Of a DNA stretch of 64,000 bases, positions 33,574-40,921 are shown piece after piece (position 1 is the stretch's first letter; every line of letters starts with the position of its first letter). The position numbers and the translations under genes were made by a program. The stretch spans positions 310,001 to 374,000 of the forward strand of contig NZ_JBBNAC010000001.1 of NCBI RefSeq assembly GCF_037996825.1, in the 5' to 3' direction. Under the pieces are notes generated by a model. That model ran no database searches. It saw nothing but the letters and a program-made list of their open reading frames with translations, and was not told where the DNA came from. Origin of the DNA: Bdellovibrio sp. BCCA (GTDB lineage: Bacteria > Bdellovibrionota > Bdellovibrionia > Bdellovibrionales > Bdellovibrionaceae).

Positions 33574-34621
33574 TGCTCTTCACCAACCAGCCGCACATTT
33601 TATAAAGAATGCGGGCGCCGACGTTGCCGTCCCACTCCACTTCGTGCTCTTCAAGGCCGCCAGTAGAAACTTCATTCAAGTCAAAAGCGATGATCTTGCG
33701 ACCCGAAGCATGAACTTCGCGGAACAAGAAGAACACTTGATCGACACTCAAGCCACCTGGAACTGGAGTTCCTGTGTGAGGGCAGAACGCAGGATCAAGA
33801 CCGTCGATATCAAAAGAGATATAAACGTTTTGCGGAAGTTCTTTGATGATGTCCTTACAAACTTGTTCCCAAGTTTCGCCTTTCAAAAGACGACGCTTTA
33901 AATCCAAGTCATAGAATGTTTTGATGTCTTCGCGAGAATTGCTGAAGTCATATTCTTCTTCGCAGAAATCACGAATACCGATTTGTACTAGTTTTTTTGG
34001 TTTCTTCGCATCTGTCATCACGTTGTACATGATCGATGCGTGAGATTGTTTGAAACCTTGGTAGGCTTTGCGTAAATCTGCATGGGCATCGATATGGAGC
34101 ACGCCAAAGTCGCCTTTAAACTTGTCACTCACCGCACGGATCGCTCCCAAAGGAGTTGAGTGGTCTCCGCCGACAAGACCCAAAAGCTTTCCCTTTTTCA
34201 AAACGTCAGAGCACTGGTCATAAACCCATTGAGTCATCTCTTCGCAAGCCGTGTTCACTTGCGCTGCGAGAGAGTTCATTTTGGCTTCATCTTCGCTGAG
34301 GTTTGTTCGCATTTCGATAAGCTCTTGCGCCACGGCCTTGAACTTGTCGTTCATTTTACAAAGATCTTCCGGGAAGTCGCGCATGTGGTAGCCGACTTCG
34401 TAAGCCTTGCCGACTTCGATGTCAAAAAGGTCAATCTGTTCACTGGCTTGGCGGATGATTTGAGGGCCGCGAGAAGCGCCTTCACCGTAGGAAGTCGTAA
34501 CCTCCCAGGGAACCGGAACCAAAACGACTTTGGATTCTTCCTCCGTCATAGGGATTCCAAAGATGCCGAACTCAGCAGAAATGGTCGTAGTTGGATCGAA
34601 TTTTACCGTCTTTTCAGACAT
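33566..34621 (-). CDS. speB: arginase/agmatinase family ureohydrolase
   Basis: A 351-aa ureohydrolase. Mn-binding motifs are complete: GGDHSTPLG, DAHADLR, and SFDIDGLDPAFCPHTGTPVPGG. It is longer than E. coli SpeB (306 aa), with ~50 extra N-terminal residues and a helical insertion around residues 95-125. Because arginine decarboxylase (speA) is in the same window at 40919, agmatinase (agmatine to putrescine plus urea) is the most economical call; arginase or formiminoglutamase cannot be excluded by sequence reading. A promoter candidate lies at 34646-34673. It is coupled to the ArsC-like gene. Confidence 0.82.
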   Translation of the reverse strand: MSEKTVKFDPTTTISAEFGIFGIPMTEEESKVVLVPVPWEVTTSYGEGASRGPQIIRQASEQIDLFDIEVGKAYEVGYHMRDFPEDLCKMNDKFKAVAQELIEMRTNLSEDEAKMNSLAAQVNTACEEMTQWVYDQCSDVLKKGKLLGLVGGDHSTPLGAIRAVSDKFKGDFGVLHIDAHADLRKAYQGFKQSHASIMYNVMTDAKKPKKLVQIGIRDFCEEEYDFSNSREDIKTFYDLDLKRRLLKGETWEQVCKDIIKELPQNVYISFDIDGLDPAFCPHTGTPVPGGLSVDQVFFLFREVHASGRKIIAFDLNEVSTGGLEEHEVEWDGNVGARILYKMCGWLVKSNA

Positions 34622-34645
34622 TTATTTTCTCCTTAGAAAGACTAA

Positions 34646-34673
34646 CTTATATAACATTTAAGCATGGCGTCAA
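34646..34673 (-). promoter_or_regulatory. candidate sigma70 promoter of speB
   Basis: On the minus strand: TTGACG (34673-34668), 16-nt spacer, TATAAG (34651-34646), about 25 nt before the start codon. Good match to consensus at both boxes. Confidence 0.6.
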
Positions 34674-34769
34674 TCGAGCAATAACTTGATTATTTTTCTC
34701 GCATAACCCATTTTAAGCGCACTTTGGGAACTATTGAAATTCCCTACGAAATTCTTTGGAGGAAACACA

Positions 34770-36392
34770 ATGAATATGAAGGGTCTCCTAGCTCTACTTC
34801 TGAGCTCAGCTTTGACAGCACCCGCTTTAGCAGCAGCACCAAATGCGAACGCTCCTAAAGGCGGAAATTTCGTCTTCAACCTTGGGGGAGAACCTCCAAC
34901 AGTACATCCTATCACTGCGACAGACGTTTACTCCCGTAACGTGCAAAATTACGTATGTGACGGCTTGGCAACTCGCGATGCTGAGACTTACGAGTGGAAA
35001 CCTCGTTTGGCAGAAAAATGGGATATCTCCAAAGATAACAAAGTATTCACATTCCACATCCGCAAAGACGCAGTTTTCCACGACGGCACGCCTGTAACGG
35101 CTGACGACGTGAAATTCTCTTTCGACGCGATCTTTGAACCAAAGTATGAAGCAGCTCACTTGCGTCCTTACTTTGAAGGTATCGCAAAAGTAGAAGTTCT
35201 GGATCCAAAGACGGTTCGTTTCACTGCGAAAGATCTTTATTTCAACAACTTCGAATCTGCGGCGACTTTGACTGTAATTCCAAAAAAAGTTTACAGCGAT
35301 GTTGAGAAGTCTAAGAAAATGAACCGCCAACTTATCTGCGCGGGTCCTTACGTTCTTTCTAAATTTGACCGTGGCCAATTGATCACTCTTAAAAAGTTCG
35401 ACAAATGGTACGGCAACAACGACGCGGCTTTCAAAGGCATGTACAACTTCGACACAATCACTCTTCGTTTCTACAAAGATGAAAACGTAGAGCTTGAGCG
35501 CGCGAAAAAAGGTGAGTTGGATTACCTTGATATGCGTGTTGAAGCGTTCATGAAGAAAACAGAAGGCGCTCCTTGGGGTAAAACGATCCTTAAGCACAAA
35601 GTTGAAAACAGCGCTCCTAAATCTTACGGTTTCATCGGTTGGAACTTCCGCAAAGAATTGTTCCAAGACAGAAACGTGCGTGTCGCTCTTGCACACCTTT
35701 TGAACCGTGAAGAGATGAACAAAAAGTTCCGTTACGGTATGTCTGATTTGGCAAACGGCGCGATCTACTTGCGCTCTGAATACAACCCAGGCAACAAAGC
35801 GATTGAGTTCAATCCGAAAAAAGCTCAAGAACTTTTGGCTAAAGCTGGTTGGACAGACACTGATAAAAACGGTGTTTTAGAAAAAACTGTTAACGGTAAG
35901 AAAACTGAATTCAAATTCACATTGATCTATCCGTCTAAAGACGTTGAAAAATACTACACTATGTATCGTGAAGACTTGAAAAAAGCCGGCATCGATATGG
36001 AGTTGAAATATCTTGAGTGGAACTCATTCTTGAAGCTTGTTGACGAAGGTAACTTCGACGCTGTGACAATGGCTTGGGGTGGCGGTTCTGTAGATCCAGA
36101 TCCAAAACAAATCTGGCACTCTGCAAGTGCTGTAGTTGGTGGATCTAACTTCATCGCTTACAAAAACCCTGAAGTTGATAAATTGATCGACGAAGCTCGC
36201 GTTGAGCCGAATAAAGCAAAACGTGTTGCTGCACTTAAAAAGGTTTACGCGAAGATCGCTGAAGACGCTCCTTACGCGTTCCTTTTCAACGACAAGTATG
36301 CATTTTATGCAAATTCTTCTCGTATGGGCATGCCAGCCGAGACATTTAAGTACGAAATTGGTAGAGACTACTGGTGGTTGAAAGCTCAATAA
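34770..36392 (+). CDS. peptide ABC transporter substrate-binding protein (family 5, OppA/DppA-like)
   Basis: A 540-aa periplasmic binding protein. Signal peptide MNMKGLLALLLSSALTAPALAA, then the SBP_bac_5 fold: PPTVHPITATDVYSRNVQNYVCDGL, LAEKWDISKDNKVFTFHIRKDAVFHDGTPVTADDVKFSFD, and ALAHLLNREEM near the hinge. It should bind oligopeptides and feed them to the two permeases downstream. GGAGG lies 8 nt before ATG 34770. Codon usage is biased (many AAC, CTT, GAA and TTC choices), consistent with strong expression. A nested palindrome at 36412-36490 separates it from the permease genes. Confidence 0.92.
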   Translation: MNMKGLLALLLSSALTAPALAAAPNANAPKGGNFVFNLGGEPPTVHPITATDVYSRNVQNYVCDGLATRDAETYEWKPRLAEKWDISKDNKVFTFHIRKDAVFHDGTPVTADDVKFSFDAIFEPKYEAAHLRPYFEGIAKVEVLDPKTVRFTAKDLYFNNFESAATLTVIPKKVYSDVEKSKKMNRQLICAGPYVLSKFDRGQLITLKKFDKWYGNNDAAFKGMYNFDTITLRFYKDENVELERAKKGELDYLDMRVEAFMKKTEGAPWGKTILKHKVENSAPKSYGFIGWNFRKELFQDRNVRVALAHLLNREEMNKKFRYGMSDLANGAIYLRSEYNPGNKAIEFNPKKAQELLAKAGWTDTDKNGVLEKTVNGKKTEFKFTLIYPSKDVEKYYTMYREDLKKAGIDMELKYLEWNSFLKLVDEGNFDAVTMAWGGGSVDPDPKQIWHSASAVVGGSNFIAYKNPEVDKLIDEARVEPNKAKRVAALKKVYAKIAEDAPYAFLFNDKYAFYANSSRMGMPAETFKYEIGRDYWWLKAQ

Positions 36393-36411
36393 GAGCTTTC
36401 GCCACGCAGTC

Positions 36412-36490
36412 TTTTTAATTTTACCTGCGTTGCTTCGTTCGTCGGCGTACAATGTACGCCTTCCTCCTAGCGCCTTGTTAAAATTAAAAA
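36412..36490 (+). repeat. nested palindromic element between binding-protein and permease genes
   Basis: Outer 12-nt arms TTTTTAATTTTA (36412-36423) and TAAAATTAAAAA (36479-36490) are exact inverted repeats; in the centre GGCGTACAATGTACGCC (36444-36460) is a 7-bp perfect hairpin. The element fills most of the 143-nt intergenic gap. It resembles REP-type intergenic structures that lower downstream expression relative to the binding protein. Confidence 0.7.
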
Positions 36491-36535
36491 TACAGCGTAG
36501 CTATCTTTAAGTTTTTTTCTGTTTGGAGTAGGGCT

Positions 36536-37570
36536 TTGATCGTTTACCTGATTCGCCGATTGCTTTTGATGATCCCGACGTTCTTCGGGATCACCGTTTT
36601 GACCTTTGTGCTGATTAACTTGGCTCCGGGAAGTCCCATTGAGCAGAAGCTGCAAGCGATCCGTTTCGGATCTGCCGGTGGCGGAGGCGGCGGTGGTGGC
36701 GGTGGTATCAACACTCGTGGTGATACGTCGGTGAATGAGGAGGTTATCGAAGCCCTCAAAAAACAATATGGCTTTGATAAGCCGTTGCACGAACGCTACA
36801 TCATTTGGGTAAAAAACCTAGCGCGTTTGGATTTCGGCGAAAGCTTCACTTATCAAGAGCCTGTTATCGACGTTATCAAAAGTAAACTTCCTGTTTCTTT
36901 GTCCTTCGGTATCGCTTCTTTGATTCTGACATATATTGTGTGTATTCCTTTAGGGGTGCGGAAGGCGATTAAAGCCGGAGCTTCCTTTGACCGTGTGACC
37001 ACGATCCTGCTCAATCTCACTTACTCCATTCCTCCGCTGGTATTGGGTATCTTCTTGATCGTTGTGTTTGCGGGTAAATTAAATATGTTCCCTATTGGGG
37101 GCTTCCAGTCAGACGACTACGAGTCGTTGACGACGATGGGCAAGATTTTAGATCGCGCTCATCACTTTGTTCTTCCTTTGATTTGTTATATGATCGGTGG
37201 TTTCACCGAACTTTCTATCTTGATGCGAAACTCGATGCTCGACGTCGTGAAATCAGACTTTGTTCGTACGGCTCGCGCTAAGGGTTTGTCTGAAAAGGTT
37301 GTTATCTTTAAGCATGCTCTCCGTAATGCTTTGATTCCGATTGCAACAGGCTTGGGTGGTTTCTTCGGGGCTTTCCTTGCAGGTTCTTTGATCATCGAGC
37401 AGATGTTCAACTTGGACGGTATCGGCCTTCTTGGTTATCAATCAGTTCTTTCTCGTGACTACAACGTGATCATGGGAATTACGTTTATTTCTTCGTTGCT
37501 CTTGATGCTTGGCCGCGTATTTAGCGACATCATCTATGTTCTTATCGACCCAAGGATTGACTTCAAATGA
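36536..37570 (+). CDS. oligopeptide ABC transporter permease (OppB/DppB-like)
   Basis: A 344-aa inner-membrane permease, six helices. N-terminal MIVYLIRRLLLMIPTFFGITVLTFVLINLAPGSP is typical of DppB; the cytosolic EAA loop is VRTARAKGLSEKVVIFKHALRNALIPIATG. It starts at TTG 36536 with GGAGTAGGG upstream, and overlaps the next permease by 4 nt (ATGA). Odd feature: ten consecutive glycines (residues 48-57) in the first periplasmic loop, encoded by mixed GGT/GGC/GGA codons, where homologues usually have a short loop. It pairs with the OppC-like protein; ATPases are at 56388-58348. Confidence 0.9.
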   Translation: MIVYLIRRLLLMIPTFFGITVLTFVLINLAPGSPIEQKLQAIRFGSAGGGGGGGGGGINTRGDTSVNEEVIEALKKQYGFDKPLHERYIIWVKNLARLDFGESFTYQEPVIDVIKSKLPVSLSFGIASLILTYIVCIPLGVRKAIKAGASFDRVTTILLNLTYSIPPLVLGIFLIVVFAGKLNMFPIGGFQSDDYESLTTMGKILDRAHHFVLPLICYMIGGFTELSILMRNSMLDVVKSDFVRTARAKGLSEKVVIFKHALRNALIPIATGLGGFFGAFLAGSLIIEQMFNLDGIGLLGYQSVLSRDYNVIMGITFISSLLLMLGRVFSDIIYVLIDPRIDFK

Positions 37571-38595
37571 TGGATCCAATTCAAAAATATCTTATTAAGA
37601 ATGAGCTTACGCTTAAAAGATATAAACGCTTTAAGCGCGACCGTGTGGCCGTCATCTCTGTTTGGGTTTTGTTGACGATGTTCTTCTTTAGCTTCACTGC
37701 GGAGCTATGGGCAAACAACCGTCCTCATATCATGAGCTATCACGGGAAATTGTATTTCCCACTTTTCGTAGACTACCATCCGACAGCCTTCGGCCGTGAA
37801 GATATCTACGTCATGGATTACCGTCAGCTTGAGATGGGTGAGGGTGACTGGGCTGTGTGGCCGGTTATCCAGTGGGACCCTTACGAGAGCAATAAATCCG
37901 TCGACACTTATCCGTCTCCTCCAACGAAAGTAAATTGGATCGGTACAGACGAAAGTGGCCGTGACGTGATGACTCGTCTTCTTTACGGTTTCCGCTACAC
38001 AATGCTCTTCGCATTGGGAAGCTGGATTGTGACTTATGCTTTGGGTATCACCTTGGGTGCGTTGATGGGTTACAAGGGCGGGAAGGTCGACTTGGTTGGC
38101 CAACGTGTCGTTGAAGTCGTGGAGAGTGTGCCGATCTTGTTCGTGTTAATCACGATCATCTCGATCTTTACGCCAAGCTTACCGATTCTGATTCTTCTTG
38201 TGTCTTTCTTCGGATGGACAGGTATTTCTGCTTACATGCGTGCGCAGTTCCTTTCTTTAAGAAAGCGTGAGTACGTTGAAGCAGCAAAAGCCATCGGTGC
38301 TGATCACAAACGCATTATCGGAAAACACATTCTTCCAAATGGTCTGACTCCGATCGTGACATTTGCTCCGTTCTTTATCGCAGGCGGCGTGAATACACTT
38401 TCTTTCCTGGATTACTTGGGACTAGGACTTGTTCCACCAACACCAAGTTGGGGTGAACTCATGGCTCAAGCCCAAAAATGGTTCACAATCGCCGAGTGGC
38501 TAGTATGGGGACCAATGGTCGCTATCGTCCTAACACTAACAGTTTTGATCAACATCGGTCTCGCCGTCCGCGACGCCTTCGACGCAAAGATGTAG
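37567..38595 (+). CDS. oligopeptide ABC transporter permease (OppC/DppC-like)
   Basis: A 342-aa permease with the OppC N-terminal segment (RFKRDRVAVISVWVLLTMFFFSFTAEL), a long periplasmic insert (residues ~50-125), the GTDESGRDVMTRLLYGFRYTM motif and the EAA loop YVEAAKAIGADHKRIIGKHILPNGLTPIVTF. It forms the channel with the OppB-like protein. The stop codon TAG (38593-38595) is the first three bases of a REP-like repeat copy (38593-38630), so the present C-terminus was set where the repeat begins. A terminator follows at 38668. Confidence 0.92.
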   Translation: MMDPIQKYLIKNELTLKRYKRFKRDRVAVISVWVLLTMFFFSFTAELWANNRPHIMSYHGKLYFPLFVDYHPTAFGREDIYVMDYRQLEMGEGDWAVWPVIQWDPYESNKSVDTYPSPPTKVNWIGTDESGRDVMTRLLYGFRYTMLFALGSWIVTYALGITLGALMGYKGGKVDLVGQRVVEVVESVPILFVLITIISIFTPSLPILILLVSFFGWTGISAYMRAQFLSLRKREYVEAAKAIGADHKRIIGKHILPNGLTPIVTFAPFFIAGGVNTLSFLDYLGLGLVPPTPSWGELMAQAQKWFTIAEWLVWGPMVAIVLTLTVLINIGLAVRDAFDAKM

Positions 38596-38630
38596 GTACC
38601 TGCTTCCCTTCGTGTCGATTTAGGTACATG
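38593..38630 (+). repeat. REP-like repeat copy A (next to transposase)
   Basis: TAGGTACCTGCTTCCCT, one variable base, then CGTGTCGATTTAG and GTACATG. GTACCT (38597-38602) pairs with AGGTAC (38622-38627), so the element can fold. The first TAG is the stop codon of the OppC-like gene. Copies B (39367-39393) and C (40885-40921) are inverted relative to it. Confidence 0.8.
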
Positions 38631-38667
38631 GTCTGACTTCGGACAGATAAGAATTCAAATAGAAATT

Positions 38668-38697
38668 AAAAGGCTCCTCTCAACGGGAGCCTTTTTG
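38668..38697 (+). terminator. intrinsic terminator of the oligopeptide permease operon
   Basis: Stem AAAAGGCTCC / GGAGCCTTTT with an 8-nt loop and a run of T ending at 38696. It stands just before the transposase gene. Confidence 0.85.
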
Positions 38698-38713
38698 CTT
38701 ATTGGCCAACCAT

Positions 38714-39352
38714 ATGCCAAGACAGAAGCAAATTTATACACCCGAATTTCCGTATCACATCACCGCTCGCTGCCATAATAAAGAATGGTTCGATCTTCCG
38801 ATAGAGGAAGTCTGGACCGTCATGTCCAACTATCTTTATTTTATCCATTGTGCCTACAAAGTAGAAATTCATGCCTTTGTATTAATGAGTAATCACTTTC
38901 ACCTCATTGTTCGATTTCCCGAGAATAATATGTCCGAGGCCATGAACTATTTTATGAGGGAAACGTCCCGTGTGATTTCTCGCGGAGCTGGAAGAATCAA
39001 TCAAACCTATGGATCGAGATATTTTCGTTCAGTGATTGGTAAGTCGAACTACCTTGAACATGTTTATAAATATTTATATCGGAATCCCGTAGAGGCAGGT
39101 CTTTGCAAGCGCGTGGAGGAATACTCCTTTAGTACTCTGCAAATTCGACTGGGAATGAGGAGAGGAGTGATCCCTCTTGTGCGCGATCTCCTTTTAGAAG
39201 AAACCCCGAGCGCAACTTTGGAATGGTTAAATACAAAGCCTAAGGACAACGATTGGGAAGAGATCAAAAAGGGTCTCCAAAAACCTCAATTCGGACTTCC
39301 GAAAAGAAAGAGTGGAACTTTTATTCATCATTTGGAAGTGAATCGTTTTTAA
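38714..39352 (+). CDS. REP-associated tyrosine transposase (RAYT, Y1_Tnp)
   Basis: A 212-aa single-strand transposase of the IS200-like Y1/HUH superfamily. N-terminal PRQKQIYTPEFPYHITARCHN strand, the HUH motif in LMSNHFHLIVRF (residues ~62-73), and the catalytic-helix Tyr in YLEHVYKYLYRNPVEAGLC (~117-135), as in TnpA-REP proteins. The tail is basic (FGLPKRKSGTF). ATG 38714 gives the family N-terminus; a TTG 12 nt earlier is less likely. It is bracketed by repeat copies A and B in inverted orientation, the expected arrangement for a RAYT and its own REP elements. Confidence 0.92.
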   Translation: MPRQKQIYTPEFPYHITARCHNKEWFDLPIEEVWTVMSNYLYFIHCAYKVEIHAFVLMSNHFHLIVRFPENNMSEAMNYFMRETSRVISRGAGRINQTYGSRYFRSVIGKSNYLEHVYKYLYRNPVEAGLCKRVEEYSFSTLQIRLGMRRGVIPLVRDLLLEETPSATLEWLNTKPKDNDWEEIKKGLQKPQFGLPKRKSGTFIHHLEVNRF

Positions 39353-39366
39353 AACCAAGCGTCCTT

Positions 39367-39393
39367 ATTCGATACGGAGGGAAGCAGGTACCT
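39367..39393 (-). repeat. REP-like repeat copy B (partial)
   Basis: On the minus strand GGTACCTGCTTCCCTCCG followed by TATCGAAT: the GGTACCTGCTTCCCT core is identical to copies A and C, while the second half has decayed (GTATCGAAT versus GTGTCGATT). It lies between the RAYT stop and the GNAT gene stop. Confidence 0.75.
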
Positions 39394-39397
39394 TTGC

Positions 39398-39955
39398 TTA
39401 TAGATCCAGACCTATATTTTTCCCAAAAGCTTTGCGTCTATTGGGGCAAAAAAAATATTTAAGATCTACTAAAAAACGAAATTTTTCATGGAACTGCACT
39501 GAGTTTATTATGAAACCCGCTTTCAGTTTGGGAATCAGGACGGCGGCATTGTTGGGATGATGCGAACTTGTCACAACTTGAAATCCTTCTTCAGATATTC
39601 TTTCAAGTACTGTTTCTAATAGGCGTCCATAGAGTCCTTGGCCGCGGAAAGATTCGAGGATGGCTGAATTTTGCATATAGTAAGTTTCAGCGTCGACGGC
39701 ATAACCGAAATGCCAACCGACGACTTCTTGTCCTTGAAATAAGACTAAACGAAGTCGAAATCGATTGTCCTTGTTGGCCCGTTCTTTTATTTTCAAATTA
39801 ATGTCATCGGGGATTGAACTGCTGAATAATTCATTGGAGCGATTCTTAAAAATGCGGTCAAAATTCAATCTTAGGATCGTCGATAGCTCTTGCTGTGTAA
39901 CTTCTCGAATAACAAATCCGTTTTCTAGTTCTTTCGGTAGCATAGTGATCCTCAT
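39398..39955 (-). CDS. GNAT family acetyltransferase in small-peptide operon
   Basis: A 185-aa GNAT protein: VLFQGQEVVGWHFGY, then motif A as AILESFRGQGLYGRLLETVLERI (R-G-Q-G-L-Y-G) and a C-terminal VQFHEKFRFLVDLKYF. The substrate is unknown. It is the third gene of an operon with a GRDP-like protein and a small secreted peptide; the start overlaps the upstream stop (ATGA, 39955-39952). It is the end of the operon and its stop is 5 nt from repeat copy B. The context suggests it could modify the peptide or protect the cell, but nothing in the sequence proves it. Confidence 0.8.
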   Translation of the reverse strand: MRITMLPKELENGFVIREVTQQELSTILRLNFDRIFKNRSNELFSSSIPDDINLKIKERANKDNRFRLRLVLFQGQEVVGWHFGYAVDAETYYMQNSAILESFRGQGLYGRLLETVLERISEEGFQVVTSSHHPNNAAVLIPKLKAGFIINSVQFHEKFRFLVDLKYFFCPNRRKAFGKNIGLDL

Positions 39956-40359
39956 TTTAATAATTCGGGATAAATAAAAAATATTCTGTTAACGAATTCG
40001 GGTCCTAAGTGATTTTCTAACAACGTCATTTGCTGTTTTAGCACTTCTTCCATTGAAATATTGTTTTCATTGGATTCTACGTTGAGTGCTTCAGGATGGT
40101 GATGCAAGTATTCACCAAACTCGCTGCTGCAAAAATCATGATACAATTTTGTATGGAGAATGAAATGGTGCCAAATGGAATCTAGATAATTTATTTGATT
40201 GGTAAAAAAGAAGGGTTCGTTAAGAAGCCCTCCTTTTTGCGCTTTGTGAACAAATCTTAGTAATGTCAGGAGATCTTGAAAGATCATGTCAATGAGAGTC
40301 TGTGATTTTGAGTTTTGATAATCTTTAAAATTCACGGCTTTACAAATAATATCTTTCAT
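39952..40359 (-). CDS. GRDP-like (glycine-rich-domain-protein N-terminal type) protein
   Basis: A 135-aa helical protein. The segment INYLDSIWHHFILHTKLYHDFCSSEFGEYLHHHPE (in three blocks: LDSIWHHFILHTKLY, HDFCSSEFG, EYLHHHPE) matches the pattern D-x-x-W-H-x-x-I-L-x-T-x-x-Y-x-x-F-C-x-x-x-F-G-x-x-x-H-H-x-P seen in GRDP-like/DUF1399 proteins of plants and bacteria. The conserved His and Cys look like a metal site. No biochemical function is established to my knowledge. It lies between the secreted peptide gene (20 nt upstream) and the GNAT gene (4-nt overlap). Confidence 0.65.
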   Translation of the reverse strand: MKDIICKAVNFKDYQNSKSQTLIDMIFQDLLTLLRFVHKAQKGGLLNEPFFFTNQINYLDSIWHHFILHTKLYHDFCSSEFGEYLHHHPEALNVESNENNISMEEVLKQQMTLLENHLGPEFVNRIFFIYPELLK

Positions 40360-40379
40360 GGAGGTCGTCCTTTTTTTAA

Positions 40380-40679
40380 TTATACGGGATCGCCGTCGCC
40401 ACCATGAGAACCTTGTCCACAGGTTCGATAGATTTCGCCATCTGAAGCCTTTTGTAAGAGATTTGATTTTGATTTTTCGTAGCTACGGATATTGCCGCCT
40501 TGATTTCTAAGAACTTCAATGTCTTCATTAGTAAGTTGAGATTCATCGATGTTCAATGCGCGTAAAACGCTTCGAACAGATGAAATTTCCGCATTATTTA
40601 AGGCCGCTGCGTTGGCATATGGGGCCGTGGCCAAAACAATCACGGCAATAAGTGTTTTTTTAAGGTTTGTAGCTTTCAT
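40380..40679 (-). CDS. small secreted peptide with CGQGSHGGDGDPV tail
   Basis: A 99-aa protein from ATG 40679 (AAGGAGAAA upstream). Signal peptide: KKTLIAVIVLATAPYANAA. The mature ~75 residues are helical and charged (LNNAEISSVRSVLRAL, QLTNEDIEVLRNQG) and end in a Gly-rich tail with a single Cys, CGQGSHGGDGDPV. The leader-plus-Gly-rich-core look recalls precursor peptides of modified peptides or bacteriocins, but it could equally be a small structural secreted protein. It is the first gene of the operon with GRDP-like and GNAT genes. Confidence 0.7.
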   Translation of the reverse strand: MKATNLKKTLIAVIVLATAPYANAAALNNAEISSVRSVLRALNIDESQLTNEDIEVLRNQGGNIRSYEKSKSNLLQKASDGEIYRTCGQGSHGGDGDPV

Positions 40680-40753
40680 AATTTTCTCCTTCCGTTTATC
40701 GGATGACATTTCCGTATTGCGAACCAAATGCCATGCTTAAAGAGAGTATATTT

Positions 40754-40768
40754 GAGATGGCTTATCTC
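40754..40768. promoter_or_regulatory. possible operator in the peptide-operon promoter region
   Basis: Palindrome GAGATGGCTTATCTC (GAGAT-N5-ATCTC) about 75 nt before the peptide start, adjacent on the minus strand to a TATACT box. Such a site could bind a dimeric regulator. Weak evidence only. Confidence 0.3.
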
Positions 40769-40842
40769 ACAGACTCTTGAAGGTCTTAATTCTTAGAATA
40801 TAGAAGAAAAGTTAGATGGTAAAAATCCGCAGGATCACAGAA

Positions 40843-40876
40843 TAAAAAAAAGCCCGCAGAGTGTGGCTGCGGGCTT
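40843..40876 (-). terminator. intrinsic terminator of speA
   Basis: Stem AAGCCCGCAG / CTGCGGGCTT with a 7-nt loop; on the minus strand it is followed by eight T. It lies 43 nt after the speA stop, with repeat copy C between. Confidence 0.88.
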
Positions 40877-40884
40877 GGTTAACT

Positions 40885-40921
40885 CATGTACTAAATCGAC
40901 ACGGAGGGAAGCAGGTACCTA
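40885..40921 (-). repeat. REP-like repeat copy C (solo)
   Basis: On the minus strand TAGGTACCTGCTTCCCT, C, CGTGTCGATTTAG, TACATG: 35 of ~37 bases match copy A. The first TAG is the stop codon of speA (40921-40919). It lies between the stop and the terminator, the same position copy A takes after the OppC-like gene. Confidence 0.85.

Larger units (their letters stand above)
38593..39393 (+). mobile_element. RAYT-REP unit (transposase flanked by inverted REP-like repeats)
   Basis: The unit contains copy A, a terminator belonging to the upstream operon, the RAYT gene, and copy B in inverse orientation 15 nt after the RAYT stop. RAYT proteins recognise such short palindromic repeats as single strands. 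No target-site duplication is expected for this family and none is seen. A third, solo copy (C) lies 1.5 kb away after speA. Confidence 0.75.

Noticed and set aside
34827-35828. 333-codon open frame on the minus strand
   Set aside because: It is fully antisense to the peptide-binding protein gene and its translation is Phe/Val/Arg-rich without domain features; strong codon bias of the real gene creates it.
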